Source: Heterodera schachtii
Lineage: Eukaryota; Nematoda; Chromadorea; Rhabditida; Heteroderidae
Length of the DNA: 64,000 nucleotides
Assembly: GCA_023374025.1 (NCBI GenBank)
Contig: SIJG01000030.1
Span: 291,178 to 355,177, forward strand
Direction of reading: 5' to 3'
The translations under genes and the position numbers were made by a program. Below, piece after piece: positions 50,880-61,734 of this stretch; within the stretch, counting starts at the first letter, position 1, and each line of letters begins with the position of its first letter. The notes beneath the pieces were generated by a model. That model worked only from the letters and a program-made list of their open reading frames with translations, had not been told where the DNA came from and made no database searches.

Positions 50880-53180
50880 TTTACACACCAAGCTGAAAAA
50901 AAAAGTAAATTTGAAATTTTGATTGTAAAACTGAGTGACTATTTTTTTCCAAGAACCAATGGGAAGGAAGAACCCCAAGAACCCCCCCCCCCCTTTTGTT
51001 TGTTCAGCGACCATAAAAAATAAATTTATCACGATTAAACTAAAAAAGTGCCTTATTAATGCAGTCGTCCTCCAAAAGAGCGTGAAATGAACCCAGGGAT
51101 TGCTGCGGATTTTCACTAATGGCAAAAGAAATGCCGGTGGAGGATTTAATCCTTGTCCGATTAAAAAATAAATAATTTCAACTAAAATATTTTTTAAAAA
51201 CATAAATCTTAATGTAGAATATTGAAACTATTAAAAAAAAGTCCCGAACTCATTTTTGTCGCAAATTTATTAGGTATTGCCAATGAAATTTTTAGGTTTG
51301 TTCATTCACCAAGTTATATGGCCAAGATTAGGTGACGCTTAGAGCCGAAACAAAATTTTTTTAGAATTTTCAAGTTTTTTTTTTGATGGATGGAAGGTAC
51401 GGCGCAGGAAATTTTTTTATATGAATTTACATTCACGCTCAAAAACAGTGGAGCAAAATTTTTTTTCGAAAAATCCTGTTTTCTCAAAATGTCTGGTGTA
51501 AAAAAAGGCGAATTTACGCAAAAAGAAATTCCCAAAAAATTGCTCCAAAGAGTCTCGTTATCGTCGAGAAAAATGACCAAGACCCAATGTAAGAGGATGT
51601 AGCGTCAGACTCTTGGCTTTTTTTGGCATTTTGTCTTTTTGGTGCCTTTTTGGCCTTTTTCCGAAAATTTCCATAAAGAATTTATAAAAGTTTCTAAAAA
51701 ACGTTTCACGGCTGCGCCTATCGGCACCGCCAGACCCCAATTTAGCCTTTTTTAATTTAGAGCCCAAAATGGCAAAAATTAGTCCTTTTGGCAAAAAAGG
51801 CTACAAATGCATGTATTTTGTCTCCGGCGCTGAATTTTGGAGAAAAAAACTTTGGCCCGAGGACCAAAAAAAAGTCTTTGGATTCTTCGCCCTCCGAAAA
51901 CTTTTTTCTGACTAGTGCGCTTGGAAATATTTTGCTTTTACAAGAATTTATGCTGATTTAAAAAATTTTGGCTTTAAATCGTCTTGAAAAATGTGCATTT
52001 AAATTTTTAAGTGCTTTTTTCATGCCTTTTTCGGGATTTTCGTTCCTTTTCGTGCATTTTTTCAATTTTTGGTGCCTATTATAGTGCCTTTTTCGCGGTT
52101 TTTGGTACCCTTTTTTGCGGTCTCTATTCATTACAAACTTTAAAAAATTTGCGCTGGTTGTGACGGCTGTGCTATTTTCTTTTCTTAAATTCTTAAAAAT
52201 CTTGACAAAAAATTCAGACTTGGCAATTTTTGACAAAAAATGTATTTATTGTTTTTAAATTTGAAAATTGCGACGAAAATTTTTTTACAAAGAGCATAAA
52301 GCGGCTTTCCCCTAAGAAATTTTTTGTTACTTACAATGCCAATTTTTTCTGTAATTAAATCCTTGGTTCAAAGCAAAACAAACAAAAAAGCTTGAAGTCA
52401 AAGAGTGATCGAGAAATAGATAGATTTGTTGAATTTTGTGCGAGCTATTTATAAGTCCTATTCAAGGGTCAGGGATAAATTCAAATCGCGTTGGGCAATT
52501 CCCCGCAAACCGCGACAAGGCATCCAAAAAATATGCATATAAAATCGCAAAATGTTCAAATTCTTTAAATTCGTTTAATTTCAACTAAAACTTTCAGAGC
52601 AAAAGATGTTATGAAAATTGAAAAAATCTAGTTAAAAAATCGAACATCAAAATTTACATTTTTGGATATTTTGGCATAAATTCTGATTTTTTTTTAAAAT
52701 ATTCATTTTTTCCTTTATTTTTTGCTATGAAAAACTGAGTTCTTGTTGAAAATGGACACTTATTATTTTTACATGAAATAATGGCAAGCGCGCCCCAAAC
52801 TTTCATTTTTCTCTTTATTTGTGCAATCTTTTATCGATTCCGATCGTTTTTGAGTTAGGACCCTATGACTAATATTTACCGACAGACCTTTAAAAAAAGT
52901 TTAAAAATTTAAGATTCGATCCCTCAAAAAAAGACAAAAAATCTTTTGGGTACTTTCCTGTTTTGAAGACACACCCCAATTTAAAAAAATTTTTGGATTC
53001 GTATTTATGTGAGTTTCTTTGGCACGAGGACTGTAAGAGATGTAACGTCGATGCATTTGAGGAAAATTTGGCAGAAATTATTGCTTTTATGCTTCCAAAA
53101 TAAGTTATTAATATTGAACGCTCTTTGTTGCATTAAAAAATGGGGTCTGCTTTCAAAACAGGAAAGCACCAACTTTTTGT
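50880..53180. other. AT-rich intergenic DNA with repeat remnants
   Basis: No convincing gene. The GC-rich hairpin motif occurs at 51708-51736. A T-rich repeat with GTGCCTTTTTCG words (about 52005-52120) is related to one near 62330-62430. Long plus- or minus-strand frames here are short and low in complexity. Confidence 0.5.
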
Positions 53181-53299
53181 TAGCGTGCCACGGGACCGGG
53201 AATTCTGGGCAAACCCGGGACCGGGACCTTTTCGGTTTGAAAAACCGGGACCTTGGTACTCAGTTGTCCGCTTCCAGGTCCCGGTCCCGTGGCACTCTA
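53181..53299. mobile_element. 119-bp hAT-like MITE
   Basis: Termini TAGCGTGCCACGGGACCGGG and the inverse of TAGAGTGCCACGGGACCGGG are near-identical. The 8-bp duplication CTTTTTGT is exact (53173-53180 and 53300-53307). The interior repeats GGGACCGGGA. Confidence 0.85.
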
Positions 53300-53635
53300 C
53301 TTTTTGTTATTCAGTCGATTGAACGCATAAAATTGAAAAACCATTTTTTTCCTATTAGCCAAACTAATTTTCCAATGTTTTTCCAGTGGGGATGGAAAGG
53401 GATATGTATGACGGCACATTTTTTACTCATCTTTTTTAAACTCATCATCTCTGCGTTAGTCTCAAAAAATGCAAACAAATTACCTAATTGTATTCCAACA
53501 AAAAACGAAACAAATAAATACGTAGGGCAATTACATATCAGATCAATTTCCATCCATAACGATCAGAATTTCTCGTTTCCTAATTTCATTCACTTTTTCT
53601 TTCGCTGTCTGCTGGCGAGAGAAGAGGGAATGGAG

Positions 53636-53935
53636 AGAGTGAGAAGAGAGCATGCTTCAGAATGAGAGAGAGAGAGAGAGAGAAAAAAAGTAAGGAGAGG
53701 AGATGGAGAGTGAGGGAGTTGTGGAGGGAAAGAGGGAGAGAGAGACAGAGGGAGGGAGAGAGAGAGGGGGTGATAGAGAGAGAGAGAGAGAGGGGGGGGG
53801 GGAAGAAAGATATGTAGAGAGAAAGAGAGGGAGTGATGGAAAGACAGAAAGAGAGAAGAGGAAAAAGAGAGGAAGAGAGGAGGGAGAGAGGGAAGAAATG
53901 AGAACAGTGACAGGAAAAGAATGAAAAGGAGAGAA
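53636..53935. repeat. GA-rich simple repeat
   Basis: Purine-only (GA)n and GAGG variants over about 300 bp. Serine/leucine-rich and arginine/glutamate-rich frames across it are artefacts. Confidence 0.9.
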
Positions 53936-53959
53936 ATATGGAAGAGGAAATGGTGTGCA

Positions 53960-54779
53960 TACATTTCGCCAACTTGACATCTCGCCAACTGACATCTCGC
54001 CAACTGACATTTCGCCAACTCAGCCAAAAACATTCATTTCGCCAACTCAGCCAAAAACATTTATTTCGCCAACTCAGCCAAAATCCGACATTTCGCCAAC
54101 TGACATCTCGCCAACTTAGCCATTTCTTTTTTTTATGTCAATTTAAGAATTCTTTATCGATTGGTGTAAACTATTTTTTAAAAACCAAAACGAAAAAGTT
54201 TCTTCAAAAGAATTTTTTAATTTTGAAAAATTTTTCGATTATGTACCAGAAATGAGTTTGTATATAGGCGGGGAGTGAGCGAACAAGCAATGGTCTTGGA
54301 GAAAGGGCACATAGACTCTTGCGGTTTTGATGAGCTATCAAGCATCTTTATAGCTTAAATTTAAATTGAGTTATGAATTCCAGACGAATTCGAAAATTTC
54401 GACTTTTTTTGCCCTGATTTTCAGAATCCTGCTTAGGGGTACGCAAGAAATCAGGGGGGATTTTGACCGAAATAGCAAAACCTGACACGTTAAGAATTAT
54501 GACTACAACTATTAAGATCACCTAAGTTTGAATTAGCACGGTTTAGAATGCCGGACTCAAGATTGGTACTTGTGATTTTTGAAAAAGCTTTTGATTCTTT
54601 ATTTATTTTTAAGGATTTCTTTGCTTTGATGCACTTTTTATGTTATTTAGTATCATTAGACAGTTAAAAATCAATTTAAGACTAGTTGGCGAAATAATTG
54701 GCGAAACGTCAGATTTTGGCTGAGTTGGCGAAATGAATGTTTTTGGGTTAGTTGGCGAAATGTCAGTTGGCGAAATGTA
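53960..54779. mobile_element. Element with GACATTTCGCCAACT tandem-unit TIRs
   Basis: Both ends read TACATTTCGCCAACT inward. The left arm (to 54124) holds about nine CGCCAACT units, some with CAGCCAAAAACATTCATTT spacers. The right arm (from about 54684) holds five inverse units. The 560-bp core has no gene. Target duplication not evident. Confidence 0.7.
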
Positions 54780-54910
54780 GTCGTGCCGAGTGAAGGGAAA
54801 AAGGGAGTGAAAGAGTGGGGGGGCCTAAATTCGGCGCGCTGTCAAAATGTCCCAGCGTCATAATGTCCCAGCGTCATAATGTCCCAGCGTCGAAATGTCC
54901 CAGCGTCATA

Positions 54911-56044
54911 ATGTCCCCCAAGCCAAAATGAGTCAAAATGTCCCCTTCAAAAATTAGTGAAAAAAACTGAAAATTATATAATTTTTGATTTTGCAAATAC
55001 TAAGTATATTAAAAATTTATCAAAATCATTTAAACAACAAAAAAAGCAAACAACAATTGGATTTTCTAATTAATTGAGGGAATAATAAAAACGAAATGAA
55101 CAATTTTAAGGGACTTGCATGGTCGAACCTTCAAATTTTCATATTCTTTTATTTTTCCTGCGTATCCTTCGACCTGTAGACCAAAGTGCGCGACGGACGA
55201 CAGGTTCTTTCCAGGGACGGACTAAAATTATAAAAATGAAAAGTTTAATAAATTTGGGTATGCCTGTCAGCAGTGTCGTTGTTGATGATCCTAACGAGTA
55301 TTCCACTAGCGATGAGTTTTGCTCCACAGTGGACGGCCACGTTAGTGTTGAGGGAGCTGGCGAGTCGATGCCAAACTGCACAGGCAGAAAGGCCTTTCTC
55401 GAAGTCGCAATGACTAAAAAGAAACAAATATTTTGCTAAGAAATTCACATTTATTTCTCACCTTTTCTGGGTGTGACCGGTGAAATTCGTCGACGCAGAA
55501 AGTTGAGCCTTCCTCGTAGTAGCGTCGGTGTTTGCCAGGCAAAAGACTCCAGACTCCAATGCACATTCTGTCGTCGCTTTTCTCAATGATGGTCACGAGT
55601 GCGGGACACTCTCGCACTGCGCACCTCCACGAGTCATTCCGTTTGTGTGTAAAACGAAATCCTTGAAATTTAACAAATATTTGTACATTAATGGTTAAAA
55701 TTTCTTTACCTTCGGACCAAAGACAAACGCCTCCCTTTTGAGTTTTCCCGAGTTCGAAGTTCACGATGGCGTGTTGTGTTCTTCTTCAAAATCGTCGTCG
55801 CGGTCATTGTTTTCGTCGTTTGGTTCATGATGCTCAGAAGTTGTTTCGTTCTCATTGTCGTTGTTGTTCAAAAACTTACGCTTACGACTTTTTTGGAGAA
55901 TTTCAATTTTGTTACGGTCCATATTGATGCTTAAAGCATAACATTTTAAAATCAGATGATATGAAAGCATTTAATTATGTATTTTCTGTTTTTTTCACTA
56001 ATTTTTGAGTGGGACATTTTGACTCATTTTGGTTTGGGGGACAT
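54911..56044. mobile_element. Nested 1.1-kb element carrying a FLYWCH-like gene
   Basis: 56-bp inverted repeats (54911-54966 and 55989-56044) contain AATGAGTCAAAATGTCCC, inverse GACATTTTGACTCATTTTGG. The outermost bases overlap the GTCCCCC of the host element's arm. The whole core is a minus-strand gene. Confidence 0.65.
55440..55922 (-). CDS. FLYWCH-type zinc-finger-like protein in a transposon
   Basis: Minus strand. An acidic/basic N-terminus starts MDRNKIEILQKSRKRKFLNN. FELGKTQKGGVCLWSEG then joins, over an intron at about 55662-55710, to FRFTHKRNDSWRCAVRECPA and ends near EFHRSHPEK. The order F...KGG..L, F.....W.C...C.A, H..H resembles the FLYWCH zinc finger, a DNA-binding fold linked to Mutator-like elements and nematode regulators. 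The join between the acidic part and FELGK needs a frame change near 55765 that I cannot explain by splicing, so the gene may be damaged. Downstream coding (55245-55435) is uncertain. Confidence 0.45.
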
Positions 56045-56053
56045 GGTAAAAAC

Positions 56054-57577
56054 TAGAGATGCGCCGTGACTGAAAAAACCCGTGAACCGTGAAACGTGAC
56101 CGTGACCGTGAATTGACCCCGTGAATCGTGACCGTGACCGTGAATTGGTACCGTGAATCGTGACCGTGACCGTGATCCAAAAAACCCGTGAAATTCACGG
56201 TTTTCGTGACCGTGACCGTGAATTTTTTTAGTTAAATTTTTCCCTGTCGGCGAATTTTTTGTTTTTGCACTGTCTTTTTTATGGTAAAATTTTCCAAAAA
56301 ATTTTGGGAACAGGGTGTCTAGCAGGGACGGCGAATTTTTAAAAATTTGAGTGCAATTTGTGCACTGATTTTGTACAAAAATGGCCAAATTTTGCGAATT
56401 TGTCTATTTTTATAAAATAATAAATTTTTGTAGTCCGGCGGTGCCGGTAGGCGCCGCCGGGGGGAAAAATCTAAAATTTGATTGCAATTTGTTAACAGAT
56501 TTTGTTCGTAAAATGAGCCAAAAATGAGAAACATAAAAAATCGGTCTCGAGTCTCGGGGTCAAGTCTCGGTCTCGAGCCTCGGAAAATTTTCGGTTTTCA
56601 TAGAGAAATTTGGTCATTTTTTGGGAAATTTTTGGTAAGAAACAGAGCAAAATTTTCAAAAATTTCCCCGGCGGCGCCTATCGGCACCGCCGGCCCCCTC
56701 CCTTATTCCTGAAACTTTTTTGAACAAAGTCAACTACCAATATTGTGTGAAAAACAAATAGAAAGTAGCTTTTCAAGGATAACCCCATTTAAATAAAAAC
56801 CCATTAAATTTCTTTAAAACTCGCTCGAAATTAGGTTATTTTGGGAAAAGCAGTTAACAAATCCCAAAAAATTTTCAAATATTGTCCACTATAACCCTTT
56901 AATTGGGCAAATATATCTTATAGATCAAAAACAAAAAAACCATATAAAAAAGATCGGAATCGATTTTGAACGCAAAATTAAGAGAAATATGCAAATTATG
57001 GGCGTTCCGCGCGTGCCAATGGTAGTGCTGTTCGAGACCGAAAATTTTCCGAGGCTCGAGACCGAGACTTGACCCCGAGACTCGAGACCGATTTTTTATG
57101 TTTCTCATTTTTGGCTCATTTTACGAACAAAATCTGTTAACAAATTGCAATCAAATTTTAGATTTTTCCCCCCGGCGGCGCCTACCGGCACCGCCGGACT
57201 ACAAAAATTTATTATTTTATAAAAATAGCAAATTCGCAAAATTTGGCCATTTTTGTACAAAATCAGTGCACAAATTGCACTCAAATTTTTAAAAATTCGC
57301 CGTCCCTGCTAGACACCCTGTTCCCAAAATTTTTTGGAAAATTTTACCATAAAAAAGACAGTGCAAAAACAAAAAATTCGCCGACAGGGAAAAATTTAAC
57401 TAAAAAAATTCACGGTCACGGTCACGAAAACCGTGAATTTCACGGGTTTTTTGGATCACGGTCACGGTCACGATTCACGGTACCAATTCACGGTCACGGT
57501 CACGATTCACGGGGTCAATTCACGGTCACGGTCACGTTTCACGGTTCACGGGTTTTTTCAGTCACGGCGCATCTCTA
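56054..57577. mobile_element. 1.5-kb foldback hAT-like element
   Basis: Termini TAGAGATGCGCCGTGAC and inverse are flanked by an exact 8-bp GTAAAAAC duplication (56046-56053 and 57578-57585). The arms are about 540 bp and almost perfectly inverted. Each contains GACCGTGACCGTGAA runs, a GTCTCGAGTCTCGGGGTC stretch and one GC-rich hairpin motif. A third hairpin lies in the 430-bp spacer (56667-56695). No coding capacity. Confidence 0.9.
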
Positions 57578-57583
57578 GTAAAA

Positions 57584-59303
57584 ACCCAACTCATACTAGG
57601 CCAACTCGTACTGCCCCAACTCGTACTGGTACCCCGACTCGTACTAAGATTCCCAACTCGTACTAAGTTTCCCAACTCGTACTAAGATTCCCAACTCGTA
57701 CTAAATTACCGAACTCGTATTATTTTTCCCAACTCGTACTAATTTTCCCAACCCGTACTGTGCAACAAAGAGAAATTTTATCACAAATTTTCACTATTTT
57801 CATTGAATTACCTTAACAATTTATATTTTTCGTCTTTTTTACAAACAGATTACAATATGGCATGCTTTAGTCAACGGATTGGCTCAAAATTAGTGATGCT
57901 TTCTGATCACACTGATAATTCAAATTTGTGCTACAAATGGACACGTGCTGGAATGGAACAGCTAACGGGGCTTCGTTATGTCTGTGCTGGGTGCCGGAAA
58001 CTGCGTGATGCCAAACATGTGCCGAAAGAAACCCCATTGCCAACGCGAAAAGCAATCGGTGATCAGTGGGTGGATGATGCACCTACGCACGCACACTTCT
58101 GTCAGACATTTGAGCGAGCGAAGGTCCAAGGCGAACAGGTTTTTTGAGTTTTTACATTTAAATTAAAAAAAAACAAATTAGATAATTCTAAACTACAATT
58201 TTTATTTTTAAATTTTAAGAGAGGCGCAAAGTTCAGAATGAGTTAGCAATGGGCTCGCGAGAAAACGTGGCCTCAGCGAAAGTCCGCATTGATGTACGTG
58301 TCGTACCAAACTACATGAACATAAGCGAAGAAGAAAGAAACAAAATTCGCAACGAGGCATGCGGCAATGCGAAAGCAACAAAAAAAGTAAGCGTAAATAT
58401 TACAACGAAAAACCATTTTACATATTAAGGCGCTTTATCGCGCGCAAACAAAGCGCTTCATGAACTTCCGCACTCTTCAAGGACTGGCAGAAATGCGCTG
58501 TGGATCACTCTCCGAGCAAGAAGCGCCGCACCGGAATCGCCATTCTACGACGAACTGCTTATGCGCTACTTGGACGATGATCTGGCCATATTCGCGTCAC
58601 CGCGACAAACCACATCAATTACTCGGTCGTTGGCTTGTGAATTTCCAGGTTAATAAGAATTTATTTCTTTCAAATCTGACTGTTTTGCTTAGGAGGTTAA
58701 TCATGCAGAAGAAGAATCAGCTGTGTCAATGCAAGAGGGATGACAGCCACCATCTCAACCGTTGGCAGTCACCGCAGAAATTGATGCCAGCATCGAGCAA
58801 AGAAGGCTGACATTTTGGCATTTTTGGACAGCGATTACGAGGATGAGCAATTTACGGAGACATTGTCGCGCTACTATGGCCGTATTGGACATTTGATTGG
58901 GATCAATGTGCCTCCAAGATTAGAAATAGAAGAACAGATAGAGGAGGCAGCAGCAATGGAAGAAGCGGAAGCGAGTCTCAATGAGAGCGGAATTTATGTT
59001 GTGCCAAATGAAAAAACCTCGATCCTTTTTGAATTTTTTTAATGAATTATTTTCATTTTACCGAATTTTGTGCATTTTTTATTTTTTGCTAAATTTTATC
59101 ATTTCTTTGATTTTCGTGCATTTTTGTGATTTTAAAAAAATTTGAGCGATTTTTTGTTGTTCTTTTTTCCGTTTTTTGTTGCACAGTACGAGTTGGGAAT
59201 CTTAGTACGAGTTGGGAAACTTAGTACGAGTTGGGAATTTTAGTACGAGTCGGGGTACCAGTACGAGTTGGGGCAGTACGAGTTGGCCTAGTACGAGTTG
59301 GGT
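57584..59303. mobile_element. Element with CCCAACTCGTACTAAGATT tandem-unit TIRs
   Basis: The left arm (to 57770) has about nine units and the right arm (from 59175) six inverse units, both ending inward at the inverse-matched CGTACTGTGCAACAAA. The core carries a plus-strand multi-exon gene. It adjoins the foldback element: removing that element gives a continuous GGTAAAAACCCAACTC. Confidence 0.75.
57857..59041 (+). CDS. Multi-exon transposon-borne gene, Cys/His-rich N-terminus
   Basis: Exon 1 (57857 to about 58135) starts MACFSQRIGSKLVM and contains CYKWTRAGMEQLTGLRYVCA, CRKLRDAKH and DDAPTHAHFCQ, a Cys/His set like the FLYWCH-related domain repeated in nematode transposon proteins. Exon 2 (about 58222-58387) reads RENVASAKVRIDVRVVPNYM. 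A third (about 58431-58648) includes ALHELPHSSRTG and PFYDELLMRYLDDDLAIFAS. The last part (from about 58815) starts LDSDYEDEQFTETLSRYYGR and is acidic, ending VVPNEKTS. No transposase catalytic core is visible. It may be a DNA-binding accessory protein of the element or a captured host domain. Confidence 0.45.
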
Positions 59304-59603
59304 GTCGTCCGGGGGACATTATGACGCTGGGACATTATGACGCTGGGACATTTCGACGCTGGGACATTATGACGCTGGGACATTATGACGCAGGGACATT
59401 ATGACGCTGGGACATTATGACGCAGGGACATTATGACGCTGGGACATTTTGACGGGCAGCGCCTAAATTCACTGTGTCGCCGAATCTTCCAGAAGCGCGC
59501 GCTTTTTTGGCGCCAATATTTGTTTACTCTTGCGCTATTTAATTCATTAGAATTTCCTAATTATAAATTTATTTAATAATTTGCTATCAATTATGCTAAT
59601 CAG

Positions 59604-61730
59604 AACCCTCCATTCCCATTGCAACATTCTGATCGCTTTGTCCGCTTTCTCCGACATTTTTCTGATCGGCGGATTGTGTGTTAAATTTTTCATCTTTCTT
59701 TTCGGCATCAATTACATCACACTTGAGCATTGCTATTACATTCAATTCGTTAGCTTATCCGCAAGCACTTTCGCGTTGACGATGCAATTGTGCATCGGAT
59801 TAGACCGATTAGCCGGCGTTGCGTTTCCAATTTGGTAACATATAAAATAGTTAAACTCCGATGGGGGGCGGGATTGTCGGAGATTTAAGCATTTAAAGGA
59901 ATCGGGTTGGCCGATGGACAAAAAAAGTGCAAAAATCAATTATCTGACTTTTCCTATGATTAGTTTAATTTAATTTTTAAATATTTATGAAAAGTTTCAA
60001 TCCCATTTTAAAAAATGAATCCAAATTATGAAAAAATGAAATTTTAAAAAGCTAGCCTAGGCCTTTTAGCTGGATTTGAAGCGGATACATTCCCATGTAA
60101 ATATTTCCATATTTTTCTAAAATTTGAGTGCATTATTTACTTTAAAATATTTAAATAGGTATGCAAATTAATCTGGCTAATGATCTTATTCAATATTATG
60201 TAAATTTTAATTATTTTTTATTCGAAAATTCCTAAATAACTTTTATAAGAATATGTATTTAAGCATTAATTTAATTAATTTTAAACATATAATAAATAAA
60301 AAAAATCAAATTAAATGACAATGCTTTGTTGATAAAAAAGCATAGGAAAAGTGAGAGAATTGGTTTTTTGCACATTTTTTTGTCTATCACCACGATTTGC
60401 ACTTTTTTCCCTTGACATAGCACTAAAGGAATCAAAGAATGACTATATTTGCAGGTACAAAATAAATGGCAAATACACCGTTTTCAAAATTTTGATCGGA
60501 ATTTGTCTGATCAAAGTGATCGTTGACAAATGCGTCCAGTTTTACGCGAATTCAAAACATTGGGAAACGTTTGTCAAAATTGGTTTTTCATTTTCAATTA
60601 TTATTTGTTATTTTAGATTGGTCAGATGTGAGCTTGCTGATCCGGCAAATCAGCCGGAAATCATTAATTACACACGGAACAACACAATGGTTATCAATGT
60701 TGCCGAATTGTTATGTTACGTAATGATTTGGCTGATCACATGGTGCCGAGATGCACAGAGTCAGTCATCAGTCAAACAATAATTACTATGGTTATATAAA
60801 CTGTATGCTTTTGCGTATTTTTCTGCGCATATGCTATGAAGAAAGGGGCTCAAAAATAGCAATTCCACATTAAAATAAAACTGAAACTTTTGAAAAAGAT
60901 TTTTCATATAAAAATGTGATTTTGTTTTGGTATATAATAAAAAGTTTAAAAAATTCGAAATTGCATAAAAATTTTGAAAATCAAATTAATTTTTATTTGT
61001 CTAAAAACGCTCCTTATTAGTCATTGTTTTATTGTGTTTAAAGTCAATTCTAAATTTTTACACATCTTTGGCATTTTTTGAGAGTTAAAAGCCATTTTTT
61101 GCAGGTTTAAGGCATATTTTAGTGCATGCATTGGATATTTTTCGGGGTTTTAGGCATAGGCATATTTGAGGGATTTTTAGTGCATATTTTATGCGTATAT
61201 TTGGCATTCTTTATTACATACAATTTATAATTTCCTAAAAATTACGCATGAATTGTGCAATTTCAGTTTTCTCTGAAGACCATGGCAAAAGGCTGCTCCT
61301 TTCGCTCAGTCTGATCATGGCGATTAATGTGTTCTTCTACATCGGAGTTAGATATTTTTTAAAATTTATTTAAAATAGCTTTGTTTGCTAAGAATGGCAT
61401 TTTGGTCATGTTCATTTTGGCATTTGGATGGATCAGTTTGAGTGCATTTACGACCACTCACATTTATGTTCCCATCTGCTTCATCTTATTTTCAATAGGC
61501 CATTGCAGCAGTGCGCCAATCCTTTTCATTTGCAGGCAATTCACAATATTTAAAGTTGACAAACTGATTTCAAAAATTACTAATTTAAATACTAATTGTC
61601 CAAATTAAGCTTGGAATATCGTTGCGCATTCCGTGCCACCTTTTGGCCAAGGAATGTGGTGACAACAGTCCAACACATTTCGCAACGCCAGAACATTGTG
61701 ACGAACATTCGCAGTGTGGCCAACTCTTAG
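59604..61730 (+). CDS. 7TM chemoreceptor-type GPCR (srsx-like), 5' part missing
   Basis: Exons at 59604-59834 (TM2-TM3, NILIALSAFSDIFLIGGLCV, and the DRY-like LDRLAGVAFPIW), 60455 to about 60765 (YKINGKYTVFKILIGICLIK, TM4-TM5), 61267-61346 (LLLSLSLIMAINVFFYIG, TM6), 61379-61535 (TM7, CFILFSIGHCSSAPILFIC) and 61610-61730 (LEYRCAFRATFWPRN, then stop). The LEYR motif after TM7 is typical of these receptors. The TM2-TM3 layout with Cys and LDRL fits the nematode srsx family of sensory receptors. TM1 and the start codon are not found; the nested transposon pile ends 143 bp upstream. The fourth intron appears to use a GC donor (CAG/GCAATT). Confidence 0.6.
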
Positions 61731-61734
61731 CGAC

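Larger units (their letters stand above)
54833..59460. mobile_element. 4.6-kb MULE-like element with GACATTATGACGCTGG tandem-unit TIRs, hosting nested elements
   Basis: The target duplication is GCCTAAATTC (54823-54832 and 59461-59470; 9 or 10 bp). The left arm (to about 54920) has five units of GTCCCAGCGTCATAAT type. The right arm (59311-59460) has about nine inverse units, two of them reading GACGCAGG. The interior is taken up by three other inverted-repeat elements (54911-56044, 56054-57577, 57584-59303), so little unique sequence remains. No transposase is recognised. Confidence 0.8.

Noticed and set aside
53586..54033. Serine/leucine-rich frames of 117-147 codons
   Set aside because: They translate a (GA)n simple repeat and continue into a transposon arm.
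56054..57577. Frames repeating HGHGHDSR-type residues in both arms
   Set aside because: They translate GACCGTGACCGTGAA simple repeats of a foldback element and appear as mirror copies.
53960..59460. CRISPR-like arrays of regularly spaced short repeats
   Set aside because: Units are contiguous or separated by repeated, not unique, sequence, occur as inverse pairs at element ends, and the genome is nematode with no Cas genes.
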